A stretch of 9,057 bases of DNA from an uncultured Acetatifactor sp. (lineage in GTDB: Bacteria > Bacillota > Clostridia > Lachnospirales > Lachnospiraceae), in assembly GCA_947631715.1 (NCBI GenBank), contig CANRMK010000079.1, forward strand, positions 1-9,057, given 5' to 3'. The notes below the pieces were generated by a model, which worked only from the letters and a program-made list of their open reading frames with translations, searched no databases and was not told the DNA's origin. The first letter of the stretch is position 1, and each line of letters opens with the position of its first letter. The translations under genes and the position numbers were made by a program. This document shows, piece by piece, positions 1 through 6,333 of the stretch.

Positions 1-1403
1 ATCGTGCCGCCGTACCGATAATTCTGTATGGTAAAGTAGTCTGATAACAGGGATAATTCCTCGCGGATCGGCACTGACAGGCTCGTTCCCTTGGAAATAC
101 TCCTGAGCAGTCTGGAGAGGGCCGTGGTCATCTCCGATATGCCGTCTGCCCCCTGGATAGAGGCCATCCATTTTATGGAGTTTAATGTGTTGTAAAGAAA
201 GTGCGGGTTGATCTGGCTCTGAAGCATTTGATATTCCAGATCCTTTTTCTGCTTTTCATCTTCCAGCCGTTTATTCATCAATGTATAGACACTTTCGGAC
301 AGATCGTTGATTCCCTTTCCGATATCGCCCAGCTCATGATCCCACTCGATCGCCGGCTCACGGCTGAAATCGCCGCCGGATATCCTGTCGATCTTTGCCC
401 GGATCTGCGCTACCGGAAGATGTATCATACGGTTCATCATGACCACCAGCAGAATGCCGACAGCAATGATGCCCACTAAAATGCCGCCCAGGATGATCCA
501 GAAGAGCAGCTGCTGGCTGTGAAGCTCCTGCTGTGAAATGCTCTGGCACAGCCAGCAGTCCGGGAGATTGAGAGGAGTGGACACCAAGGTCTTACGGCTT
601 CCGTCCCCGGTAAGTACCTGGGTAATGGACGTATTGCCGGTCAGGGCGGAGGACGTCATATCCCTGAGAGTTTTAAAGGAGGAATCTATCTCCTCAAAGC
701 CTTTTTCCGTCAGCAGATAGGTATGATTTCCCAGCTTCAGGTAAATATTGCTGTCTTCCGCCGTGGCATAGCGCTTCAGCGGCGCCGCAAAGAGCTCTTC
801 CGATATTTCAAGATAGAGAAAGCCGCCCTGCACGGAACTGTACTGGTAGGTAATGGGGCGGATAATCGTAAGGATCTTACGATCCTTGCGGCTGAAAGGC
901 GCCTTTGTAAAGCCCATGGAAAAATCGTATCCTTTTGCATTTAAAAGCGCGTCATAGTAAGGCAGCGTTGGGATAACTGCCGCCAGGTCAGCGTTTGTGG
1001 AGTATGTGGGATTACACGCCTGAAGAAAGCGGTCCTGGGAGATGACCGCTACACGCAGTATGTAGCTGCTGGAGGGATTGTTATTGTATTCTTCCGTGAT
1101 TCTCTCATGAGTGGAAATAGATAATGAGGAGTCGGACGATCCGCTCTTTTCTATATAAGAGACAACATCTGGGCTGACCTGGCAGAAGCGCGCCATGCGA
1201 TATACATCGTTCAAGCTGTTGTCGATGGTATCTGAGAGCAGCCGCAGGTTGGTTTCTGCAGAACGGATCAGGCTTAACTGCAGATACTTATGGAACAGGT
1301 AATAGCTGACAAGGCTGATCAGCAGGCACATCGCCATAATGCCGGACAATGTCACACACAATATTCTTTTCTGTATTTTATTGGAATGGCGCGTGGCTTT
1401 CAT
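1..1403 (-). CDS. YesM/LytS-type sensor histidine kinase, N-terminal part (runs off left edge)
   Basis: Reading the minus strand from the ATG at 1403-1401 gives 467 open codons to the window edge. A first membrane segment lies at about residues 14-37. An extracytoplasmic sensor region follows at about 38-298, probably Cache-like as in YesM kinases. A second membrane helix lies at about 299-322, then a HAMP-like linker at about 323-378. The start of a His_kinase domain follows, with the motif QINPHFLYNTLNSIKWM and the phosphoacceptor His401. The ATP-binding HATPase domain lies off the window. Kinases of this family usually pair with an AraC-type YesN response regulator and control sugar ABC transporters and polysaccharide-degradation genes. 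The divergent CUT1 operon next door fits that role. A purine-rich GAAAGG stretch lies about 13 nt upstream of the start, a rather long spacing. The family call is firm; the ligand is unknown. Confidence 0.93.
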   Translation of the reverse strand, partial: MKATRHSNKIQKRILCVTLSGIMAMCLLISLVSYYLFHKYLQLSLIRSAETNLRLLSDTIDNSLNDVYRMARFCQVSPDVVSYIEKSGSSDSSLSISTHERITEEYNNNPSSSYILRVAVISQDRFLQACNPTYSTNADLAAVIPTLPYYDALLNAKGYDFSMGFTKAPFSRKDRKILTIIRPITYQYSSVQGGFLYLEISEELFAAPLKRYATAEDSNIYLKLGNHTYLLTEKGFEEIDSSFKTLRDMTSSALTGNTSITQVLTGDGSRKTLVSTPLNLPDCWLCQSISQQELHSQQLLFWIILGGILVGIIAVGILLVVMMNRMIHLPVAQIRAKIDRISGGDFSREPAIEWDHELGDIGKGINDLSESVYTLMNKRLEDEKQKKDLEYQMLQSQINPHFLYNTLNSIKWMASIQGADGISEMTTALSRLLRSISKGTSLSVPIREELSLLSDYFTIQNYRYGGT

Positions 1404-1459
1404 GAAATCGTTTCTGCCTTTCTTCCCCTGATCTGCCGCAGCCGCAATATTATTATTTC

Positions 1460-1468
1460 ATTATACCA
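1460..1468 (-). promoter_or_regulatory. Extended -10 promoter for the kinase gene (proximal)
   Basis: The minus strand reads TGGTATAAT, a perfect TG-N-TATAAT extended -10. There is no convincing -35, which extended -10 promoters can tolerate. From the end of the box to the kinase ATG is 56 nt, which would leave a leader of about 50 nt. The box overlaps one arm of an inverted repeat, so a bound repressor could block it (inference). Confidence 0.6.
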
Positions 1469-1492
1469 TGAATGCCCCGCATTCACGGTATG
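1464..1492. promoter_or_regulatory. Operator-like inverted repeat over the kinase promoter
   Basis: Two 13-base arms, ATACCATGAATGC and GCATTCACGGTAT, flank a 3-base centre with one mismatched pair (a G-T wobble as RNA). One arm overlaps the proximal -10 box. The same structure occurs at 6302-6330. It could be a protein-binding operator or an RNA hairpin in transcripts from the distal promoter. No T-run follows it, so it is not a terminator. Confidence 0.5.
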
Positions 1493-1529
1493 GATGGCCA
1501 TTCGGCCGCTTCCTGCCTCGAATAAGGTC

Positions 1530-1538
1530 ATTATACCA
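1530..1538 (-). promoter_or_regulatory. Second extended -10 promoter-like box upstream of the kinase gene (distal)
   Basis: This is another TGGTATAAT on the minus strand, exactly 70 bp upstream of the proximal box. Together they form a 12-bp direct repeat, ATGGTATAATGA, at the two ends of the 85-bp element. It may be a tandem promoter or simply part of the repeat structure. No clear -35 is seen. Confidence 0.45.
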
Positions 1539-1583
1539 TATTTCCCTTTTTGGGGAGATCATTTTCATTCGGAACTAAAAATA

Positions 1584-1617
1584 TTGCATGGAAACGAAAA
1601 AAATTACATGGACCGGA
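1584..1617 (+). promoter_or_regulatory. Candidate operator: CATGGA direct repeat with cre-like overlap
   Basis: ATTGCATGGA (from 1583) and ATTACATGGA (from 1603) are repeated 20 bp apart, about two helical turns on the same face. This is the arrangement expected for an AraC-type (YesN-like) regulator. The first copy also forms TGGAAACGAAAAAA at 1589-1602, which fits the CcpA cre pattern TGNAARCGNWWWCA at all but one position. Either reading is inference from pattern only. Confidence 0.3.
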
Positions 1618-1706
1618 CAAGACCGCCGTTTTGGAGGCGGCAAAAATGTGAATAAATTGTAAATCAAATATAAATATATTCCATGTAACAGAACGGAAGA
1701 AAAATA

Positions 1707-1712
1707 TATACT
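1707..1712 (+). promoter_or_regulatory. Possible -10 box of the ABC operon promoter
   Basis: TATACT lies 74 nt before the binding-protein ATG. No good -35 is found at 16-18 bp spacing, which would suit an activator-dependent promoter. AT-rich alternatives such as TATATT at 1675-1680 cannot be excluded. Confidence 0.3.
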
Positions 1713-1725
1713 GAAGCTGTACTTA

Positions 1726-1749
1726 CCCGGAGGCGTATCTGCCTCTGGG
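1726..1749 (+). other. 5' leader hairpin upstream of the binding-protein gene
   Basis: CCCGGAGGC at 1726-1734 pairs with GCCTCTGGG at 1741-1749 with one G-U pair and a 6-base loop. It lies 23 nt before the AGGAGG ribosome binding site and has no T-run after it. It may stabilise the leader of an abundant mRNA; there is no match to a riboswitch I recognise. Confidence 0.4.
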
Positions 1750-1785
1750 GATAAGAACAGACCTTTAGAAAAAGGAGGATGAAAC

Positions 1786-3162
1786 ATGAAAAAGAAAGTT
1801 TTAAGTGTCCTGCTCGCAGCGGCCATGATGAGCACTCTGCTGGCGGGATGCGGCAGCGATGCAGGTAACTCAGGTTCCTCATCCGAGCAGGGAGCAGCAA
1901 GCACAGAGAGCAGCAGCGCTGCGAACACCGAAAGCAGTGCGGAGGGCGGTTCCGAAAGCGCAGAGCCCGTTACCTTAAAGTGGGCGATCTGGGATGAATC
2001 CACCACCCCCTACTGGGCAGACCTGAAAGAAGCTTATGAAGCGGCTCACGACAATGTCACCATTGAGATGGTGGATCTGGGTTCCACTGATTACATGACC
2101 GTTCTTGCAACGGAGCTGTCCGGCGACGGAACAGATTTTGACGTAGTAAGTGTCAAGGATGTGCCCGGTTACGCAACTTTGGTTCAGAAAAATTCCATTA
2201 TGGCTCTGGACGACTACATTGCGAAAGACGGCGTTGACCTGAGCAAGTATGCGGGAGCTACCGATCAGGTAACTGTAGACGGCAAACTTTATGAGCTGCC
2301 TTTCAGAAACGATTTCTGGGTAGTGTTCTACAACAAGGATTTGTTCGATGCAAAGAACGTTGAGTATCCTACCAACGACATGACCTTTGAGCAGTATGAC
2401 GAGCTGGCAAGAAAGATGACCGATACCACCTTTGGCTCTCAGGTCTACGGCGCACATTACCACACCTGGAGAAGTGACGTTCAGCTGTTTGCAGTGCTGG
2501 ATGGCAAGCATACGATCCTGGACGGCAACTATGACTACATGAAGCCTTACTATGAGATGGTACTGAATCAGGAGGCTGACGGTGTCTGCAGAAAGTACAC
2601 GGATCTGACCACAGAGGGTCTGCATTATTCCGCAGCATTCTCCGGCGGCGATGTTGCTATGATGAACATGGGTTCCTGGTTCATTGCTACCATGATTGCC
2701 AATCTGCAGTCCGGCGAGTATGATTCCAGCCTGTGCGGCAACTGGGGCATTGTAAAGTATCCTCATGCTGAGGGTGTTGAGCCCGGTTCCACTCTGGGCA
2801 CCATTACCGGTATTGCTGTTACTACAGCTACCGACACTCCTGATGAAGCCTGGGATTTCGTGAAGTTCGTAAGCGGCGAGGAGGGTGCTGCAGTTATGGC
2901 TTCCAGCGGTAACTTCCCTGCTATCATGACCGATGAGGCTATGGATCTGATCGTAAACCTGGATGGTTTCCCTACCGACGAAGCAAGTAAGGAAGCTCTG
3001 AATGTGGCTAACCTGTACCTTGAGGTTCCCTATGCAGAGAACGTATCCGAGATCAACTCCATTCTGGATACCTATCACGGTTCCATCATGTCCGGCGAGA
3101 TGAGCGTTGACGAAGGCATTGCAAAGATGAATGAGGAAGTGTCAAAGGTTCTGGGCCAGTAA
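1786..3162 (+). CDS. CUT1-family ABC transporter substrate-binding lipoprotein
   Basis: This 458-residue protein starts with a lipoprotein signal peptide: MKKK, a hydrophobic core, and lipobox L-A-G-C with the lipidated Cys22. A Ser/Gly/Glu-rich tether follows at about residues 23-60. The solute-binding fold begins near VTLKWAIWDE at about 62-71 and carries features of family 1 extracellular binding proteins (SBP_bac_1), such as DGKLYELPF and the VVFYNKDLF segment. An ideal AAAGGAGG lies 7 nt before the ATG. It is the first gene of the transporter operon and is followed by a strong hairpin terminator, so it is probably made in excess over the permeases. The ligand cannot be read from the sequence. 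The neighbouring GH88 enzyme suggests an unsaturated uronate-containing oligosaccharide (inference). Confidence 0.95.
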   Translation: MKKKVLSVLLAAAMMSTLLAGCGSDAGNSGSSSEQGAASTESSSAANTESSAEGGSESAEPVTLKWAIWDESTTPYWADLKEAYEAAHDNVTIEMVDLGSTDYMTVLATELSGDGTDFDVVSVKDVPGYATLVQKNSIMALDDYIAKDGVDLSKYAGATDQVTVDGKLYELPFRNDFWVVFYNKDLFDAKNVEYPTNDMTFEQYDELARKMTDTTFGSQVYGAHYHTWRSDVQLFAVLDGKHTILDGNYDYMKPYYEMVLNQEADGVCRKYTDLTTEGLHYSAAFSGGDVAMMNMGSWFIATMIANLQSGEYDSSLCGNWGIVKYPHAEGVEPGSTLGTITGIAVTTATDTPDEAWDFVKFVSGEEGAAVMASSGNFPAIMTDEAMDLIVNLDGFPTDEASKEALNVANLYLEVPYAENVSEINSILDTYHGSIMSGEMSVDEGIAKMNEEVSKVLGQ

Positions 3163-3177
3163 TAAATGAAACTTCAT

Positions 3178-3210
3178 GAGGAGCCGTATCATACGGCTCC
3201 TCTTGTTTTC
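3178..3210 (+). terminator. Hairpin terminator/attenuator between binding-protein and permease genes
   Basis: A perfect 11-bp stem, GAGGAGCCGTA at 3178-3188 and TACGGCTCCTC at 3192-3202, has a 3-base loop and is followed by TTGTTTTC. It starts 15 nt after the stop codon. Partial termination here, or 3' protection of a processed mRNA, would raise binding-protein levels above permease levels, as is common in maltose-type operons. Confidence 0.85.
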
Positions 3211-3295
3211 TGAAAATCAATTACCTTGCAGGAATAAAAAGAACTGACGCTGCAATAGACCGGCGAAAGGTTCTGCCTGAGAAAGGAGTGTCTTC

Positions 3296-4360
3296 ATGCC
3301 AAAATTGGATGAAGCTCAGAAAACAGCAAGGATCGATTCTCTGCAGGAAGAATTGACCAAGCTGATCACGGCGGTCCGGACAGAGACGGACAGCAAAAAA
3401 AAGCGCAAAATGATCGCACAGATCGGGGTTTACAACAGAAAGATCGATACCCTGAAATCCGGGAAATTGCTGAGTCGTGAAACGAAGAGGGATCTGATCG
3501 CATATTCTTTTATCGCTCCCAATTTTATCGGATTCTGCGTATTTACACTGATCCCGATCGTGTTTGCCTTTGCCCTTGCGTTTATGAACTGGGATGGAAG
3601 CAACCCCATACAATGGGCGGGGCTCAGCAATTTTATCAAACTGAAAGACGATGTGTTCTTTGTTGCGGCGCTGAAAAATACGATCATATACTGTGTGGGC
3701 ACTGTGCCGCTTACGATGGTGGCTTCCCTTGCGCTGGCCATTGTGTTAAATCAGAAAGTGAAAGGGAGAGGCATTTTCAGGACTCTTTCCTTTTTCCCTT
3801 ATGTGGCGTCCCTGGTGGCCATTACTTCCGTCTGGAAGATGCTGTTCCACCCCTCTAAGGGACCTATCAACAATATTTTGTACACGGTTTTCCACGTGTC
3901 TCAGGATAAGCTGCCTCAATGGTTTACAGGCGGACTGGTGCTGTTTTCCATGATCCTGTTCAGTATGTGGAAATATATGGGCTATTACATGGTGATCTAT
4001 CTGGCAGGACTTCAGGGCATATCCGGAGAGCTGTATGAGGCGGCAAGCCTTGACGGCGCCACTACCTGGCAGAAGTTCCGCTATGTGACCTGGCCGCAGC
4101 TGAGCTCCACTACTTTCTTTGTAGTGGTAATGCTGACCATCAACTGCTTTAAGGTGTATGACGTGGCCATCATGCTGGCGGCGGGAGGAAACGGTACGCT
4201 GACGGAATCTTCCACGGTGCTGGTATACTACATATATCAGAAAGCGTTCATAGACTGGAACCTTGGATATTCCAGCGCAGTGGCCATGGTGCTGTTCGTG
4301 CTGGTGCTCCTTGTAACTATCATTCAGTTCCGCGGGCAGGCAAAGAGAGACCGCGTCTGA
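3296..4360 (+). CDS. ABC sugar transporter permease, MalF/UgpA-type
   Basis: This 354-residue integral membrane protein has about six helices, near residues 69-98, 125-153, 164-182, 212-236, 267-288 and 326-345. The cytoplasmic EAA loop reads EAASLDGATTWQKFRYVTWP from residue 248 and includes the conserved Gly254; it is the docking site for the ATPase. The first 65 or so residues are a charged, probably helical extension rich in Lys, Glu and Arg, longer than the short N-terminus of many CUT1 permeases. AGGAG lies 7 nt before the ATG. It is the partner of the downstream MalG-type permease. No ATPase gene is present in the window. Confidence 0.95.
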   Translation: MPKLDEAQKTARIDSLQEELTKLITAVRTETDSKKKRKMIAQIGVYNRKIDTLKSGKLLSRETKRDLIAYSFIAPNFIGFCVFTLIPIVFAFALAFMNWDGSNPIQWAGLSNFIKLKDDVFFVAALKNTIIYCVGTVPLTMVASLALAIVLNQKVKGRGIFRTLSFFPYVASLVAITSVWKMLFHPSKGPINNILYTVFHVSQDKLPQWFTGGLVLFSMILFSMWKYMGYYMVIYLAGLQGISGELYEAASLDGATTWQKFRYVTWPQLSSTTFFVVVMLTINCFKVYDVAIMLAAGGNGTLTESSTVLVYYIYQKAFIDWNLGYSSAVAMVLFVLVLLVTIIQFRGQAKRDRV

Positions 4361-4380
4361 TCCGGAATGATTCCGGTAGA
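4361..4380 (+). other. Small intergenic inverted repeat after the first permease gene
   Basis: CCGGAAT at 4362-4368 and ATTCCGG at 4370-4376 form a perfect inverted repeat. A further AATCCGG follows at 4381. There is no T-run, so it is unlikely to terminate transcription. It could be an mRNA processing or stability element; little more can be said. Confidence 0.35.
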
Positions 4381-4400
4381 ATCCGGAAGAGGGAGGCTGT

Positions 4401-5198
4401 ATGGCTGTGCTGTCTCTGAAAGTAATAGATAAAAATGACAATACGATCTGCGTCAGAAGCGGGGAAGATTTTGTGGATCTGGTGTGCATGCATACCTATC
4501 AGGAGGGAGACAGGATTTCGCTGGAGACCTCGGAAAAGAATGTCTACCTGAACTGGCAGGTGGATGATGCGCTGGGGCCGGCGTTCGTCTATGTGACCGA
4601 CAATGTGTCTTACACGATTCCCTTTGGCGAGAAGCGGATCAGCTATTCTCCAAAAGTATTTTCCGGAGAACGGCATTATCTTTACGCGGAGATTGCCCGC
4701 CGGGATGAGGTGGAGGCGTATCGGAACCTTGCTTTAAATCCTGCGGATCAGCACTGCGATGTGCCGTGTTTCCCTCATGCTTCGGCAAATGTGGAAACGA
4801 GAGGCGAATCCGTGTTTGCGGCAAAGAACGCCATCGACGGCGTAAGGGCAAATCTTTCCCATGGGCAGTGGCCTTATGAATCCTGGGGCATCAACCGCCG
4901 GGAGGATGCCGCCATGCGGGTGGATTTCGGGCGAAAGATAAAAACGGATAAGGTAGTCCTCTATACCCGCTCAGATTTTCCCCACGATAACTGGTGGGTG
5001 AAAGTGACGCTAAGCTTTTCGGACGGTACCAGCCTGGACTTTCCGTTAGAAAAGTCCGAAAGGGGACATGTGCTCACATTCCCTGAAAAAGAAATTACAT
5101 GGATCGAACTGAAAGACCTGATCAAGGCGGAGGATCCGTCCCCGTTCCCGGCGCTGACCCAGATAGAAGTGTACGGGAGAAATGTTCTGGAAGAATAA
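4401..5198 (+). CDS. Cytoplasmic discoidin-like (F5/8 type C) carbohydrate-binding protein
   Basis: This 265-residue protein has no signal peptide or membrane helix. The N-terminal 100 or so residues look like a beta-sandwich. The C-terminal part, about 108-262, resembles a galactose-binding-like/F5/8 type C domain: RNLALNP, FPHASANVETRGESVFAAKN, the AIDG motif, GQWPYESWG, a VDFGR strand, VVLYTRSDFPHDNWW, and a closing ALTQIEVYG strand. These domains normally bind sugars outside the cell, but here the protein appears intracellular and sits between the two permease genes. GGGAGG lies 4 nt before the ATG. It may bind or modify the incoming oligosaccharide, or assist the GH88 step; that is inference. 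No catalytic residues can be assigned. The domain resemblance is moderate and the function unknown. Confidence 0.85.
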   Translation: MAVLSLKVIDKNDNTICVRSGEDFVDLVCMHTYQEGDRISLETSEKNVYLNWQVDDALGPAFVYVTDNVSYTIPFGEKRISYSPKVFSGERHYLYAEIARRDEVEAYRNLALNPADQHCDVPCFPHASANVETRGESVFAAKNAIDGVRANLSHGQWPYESWGINRREDAAMRVDFGRKIKTDKVVLYTRSDFPHDNWWVKVTLSFSDGTSLDFPLEKSERGHVLTFPEKEITWIELKDLIKAEDPSPFPALTQIEVYGRNVLEE

Positions 5199-5336
5199 AT
5201 GCCTGCAGCTGCACTGCGGCGGAAAACGGGTGCGGATGTCCGGTGAAACGGGCAAGAGCATGGTAACACAAATTGATGTCTGCGCTGTGGGAGGATACCG
5301 GCAGGCGCGGGCGGTGAGAAAGGTGTGATTGCTTAT

Positions 5337-6176
5337 ATGAAATCAGCACATAAAAAAGCCGTTCTGGGAAAAACGGCAGTGTATATTATTTTAATCCTGA
5401 TCGCTCTGATCATGATCATTCCTTTTCTGTGGATGCTGTCGGCGTCCATTAAGAGCGACAGGGAAGTGTTTCAGATGAATCCTTTCGTCTGGATCCCCGA
5501 AAATCCCAAGTGGAGCAATTATTCGGACATCTGGACGAAGATTCCTTTCGGGAGATTTGTCCTGAACACAGTATATTTGACGCTGGTAGTTACATTTCTT
5601 CAGCTTTTGACCAGCAGCTTTGCGGCGTACTCTTTTGCAAAATTGAATTTCCGGCATAAAAATACATTGTTCCTGGCCTACATTGCCACCATTGCAATGC
5701 CCTGGCAGGTATACATGGTGCCCCAGTTCATTATGATGAGAAAGATGGGGCTGAACGATAAGCTGCTGGCGATGATCTGCCTCCAGGCATTTTCCGCTTT
5801 CGGTGTGTTCATGATGAAGCAGTTCTATGAGGGAATCCCGGATGACCTTTGCGAGGCGGCCAGGATCGACGGCATGAGCGAATATCGGATTTATGCCAAC
5901 ATTATGCTGCCGCTGTCGAAACCGGCGCTGTCAACGCTGACTATTTTTACTTTTGTGAACACATGGAACGATTACCTGGGGCCCCTGATCTACTTAAAGA
6001 GTCAGGAGAAGAAGACGATCCAGCTGGGACTGAAAATGTTCATCAGCCAGTATTCGTCGGATTACGGACTGATCATGGCGGGCTCTGTCCTGTCCCTGAT
6101 TCCGGTGCTGATCGTGTTCCTGGCGCTGCAGAAGTACTTTGTGGAGGGTGTTGCGGCTACCGGACTGAAAGGATAA
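5337..6176 (+). CDS. ABC sugar transporter permease, MalG-type
   Basis: This 279-residue inner-membrane permease has an N-terminal helix at about 14-36 and further helices through to about 265. The EAA loop reads EAARIDGMSEYRIYANIMLP from Glu173, with Gly179. The C-terminus ends GVAATGLKG, typical of MalG/UgpE permeases. I chose the ATG at 5337 because an AAAGGTGTGAT stretch lies at a workable distance. An in-frame GTG at 5325 would add four residues but leaves only one base after AGAAAGG. It forms the channel with the MalF-type permease. The 138 nt before the start are unusual for this otherwise compact operon. Confidence 0.94.
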   Translation: MKSAHKKAVLGKTAVYIILILIALIMIIPFLWMLSASIKSDREVFQMNPFVWIPENPKWSNYSDIWTKIPFGRFVLNTVYLTLVVTFLQLLTSSFAAYSFAKLNFRHKNTLFLAYIATIAMPWQVYMVPQFIMMRKMGLNDKLLAMICLQAFSAFGVFMMKQFYEGIPDDLCEAARIDGMSEYRIYANIMLPLSKPALSTLTIFTFVNTWNDYLGPLIYLKSQEKKTIQLGLKMFISQYSSDYGLIMAGSVLSLIPVLIVFLALQKYFVEGVAATGLKG

Positions 6177-6194
6177 GAGGATAACAGACGAAGA

Positions 6195-6240
6195 GAAGTT
6201 CCGAATGGCTCTAAGGCGCCGCTTTCGGAACTTCTTTTAT
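6195..6240 (+). terminator. Rho-independent terminator of the ABC operon
   Basis: An 11-bp perfect stem, GAAGTTCCGAA at 6195-6205 and TTCGGAACTTC at 6224-6234, has an 18-base loop and is followed by TTTTAT. It begins 18 nt after the MalG-type stop codon and separates the operon from the next promoter. Confidence 0.88.
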
Positions 6241-6254
6241 ATTTGGGGCATTTA

Positions 6255-6263
6255 TGGTATAAT
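6255..6263 (+). promoter_or_regulatory. Extended -10 promoter-like box upstream of GH88 gene (distal)
   Basis: TGGTATAAT lies directly downstream of the operon terminator and 70 bp before an identical box. No clear -35 is visible. Transcripts from here would carry the 6302-6330 hairpin. Confidence 0.5.
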
Positions 6264-6301
6264 GACCTTATTCGAGGCAGGAAGCGGCCGAATGGCCATT
6301 C

Positions 6302-6330
6302 ATACCGTGAATGCGGAGCATTCATGGTAT
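6302..6330. promoter_or_regulatory. Operator-like inverted repeat over the GH88 promoter
   Basis: ATACCGTGAATGC and GCATTCATGGTAT are 13-base arms around GGA, with one G-T pair. The right arm runs into the extended -10 box. GAATG/CATTC half-sites recur four times between 6290 and 6323. This suggests a repressor operator or a leader RNA hairpin; the regulator is unknown. Confidence 0.5.
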
Positions 6331-6333
6331 AAT
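6325..6333 (+). promoter_or_regulatory. Extended -10 promoter of the GH88 gene (proximal)
   Basis: A perfect TGGTATAAT ends 53 nt before the ATG of the GH88 gene, giving a predicted leader of about 47 nt. The matching box in copy 1 stands 56 nt before the kinase ATG, so both genes place the same promoter at about the same distance. Confidence 0.65.

Larger units (their letters stand above)
1456..1540 (-). repeat. 85-bp promoter-bearing repeat, copy 1 (inverted relative to copy 2)
   Basis: The reverse complement of this stretch matches 6253-6337 base for base except at two positions (83/85, aligned by hand). Identity stops abruptly at both ends. In the minus-strand reading it begins with TATGGTATAATGACC, ends with CATGGTATAATGAAA, and contains a near-perfect 13-bp-arm inverted repeat. 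It sits immediately upstream of the kinase gene and is oriented to transcribe it. Confidence 0.95.
1404..1785. other. Divergent intergenic control region between sensor kinase and ABC operon
   Basis: This 382-bp region has no credible gene. The kinase-proximal part holds an 85-bp repeat with two minus-strand extended -10 promoters. The middle part, about 1580-1690, is AT-rich and holds a direct CATGGA repeat and a cre-like sequence. The part near the binding-protein gene holds a TATACT box (1707-1712) and a leader hairpin (1726-1749). Open frames that cross the region in both directions have no ribosome binding site or recognisable product. Confidence 0.8.

Noticed and set aside
1623..1640. 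CCGCC...GGCGG inverted repeat as a terminator upstream of the ABC operon
   Set aside because: The stem is only 5 bp with an 8-base loop, no transcript is expected to end here, and only an A-run follows it.
1290..1655. Plus-strand open frame of 121 codons across the kinase start and the intergenic region
   Set aside because: It overlaps the kinase N-terminus and runs through the repeat and promoter boxes. It has no ribosome binding site or recognisable product.
1404..1785. CRISPR array, tRNA or riboswitch in the intergenic region
   Set aside because: There are no regularly spaced repeats, no cloverleaf, and no riboswitch core motif that I recognise.
1975..3078. Minus-strand open frame of 367 codons opposite the binding-protein gene
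   Set aside because: It is fully antisense to a clear lipoprotein gene with a strong ribosome binding site, and its translation has no recognisable domain. It is a codon-bias shadow.
3746..4489. Minus-strand open frame of 247 codons opposite the first permease gene
   Set aside because: It is antisense to the EAA-motif permease and spans the intergenic gap into the next gene, with no domain seen.
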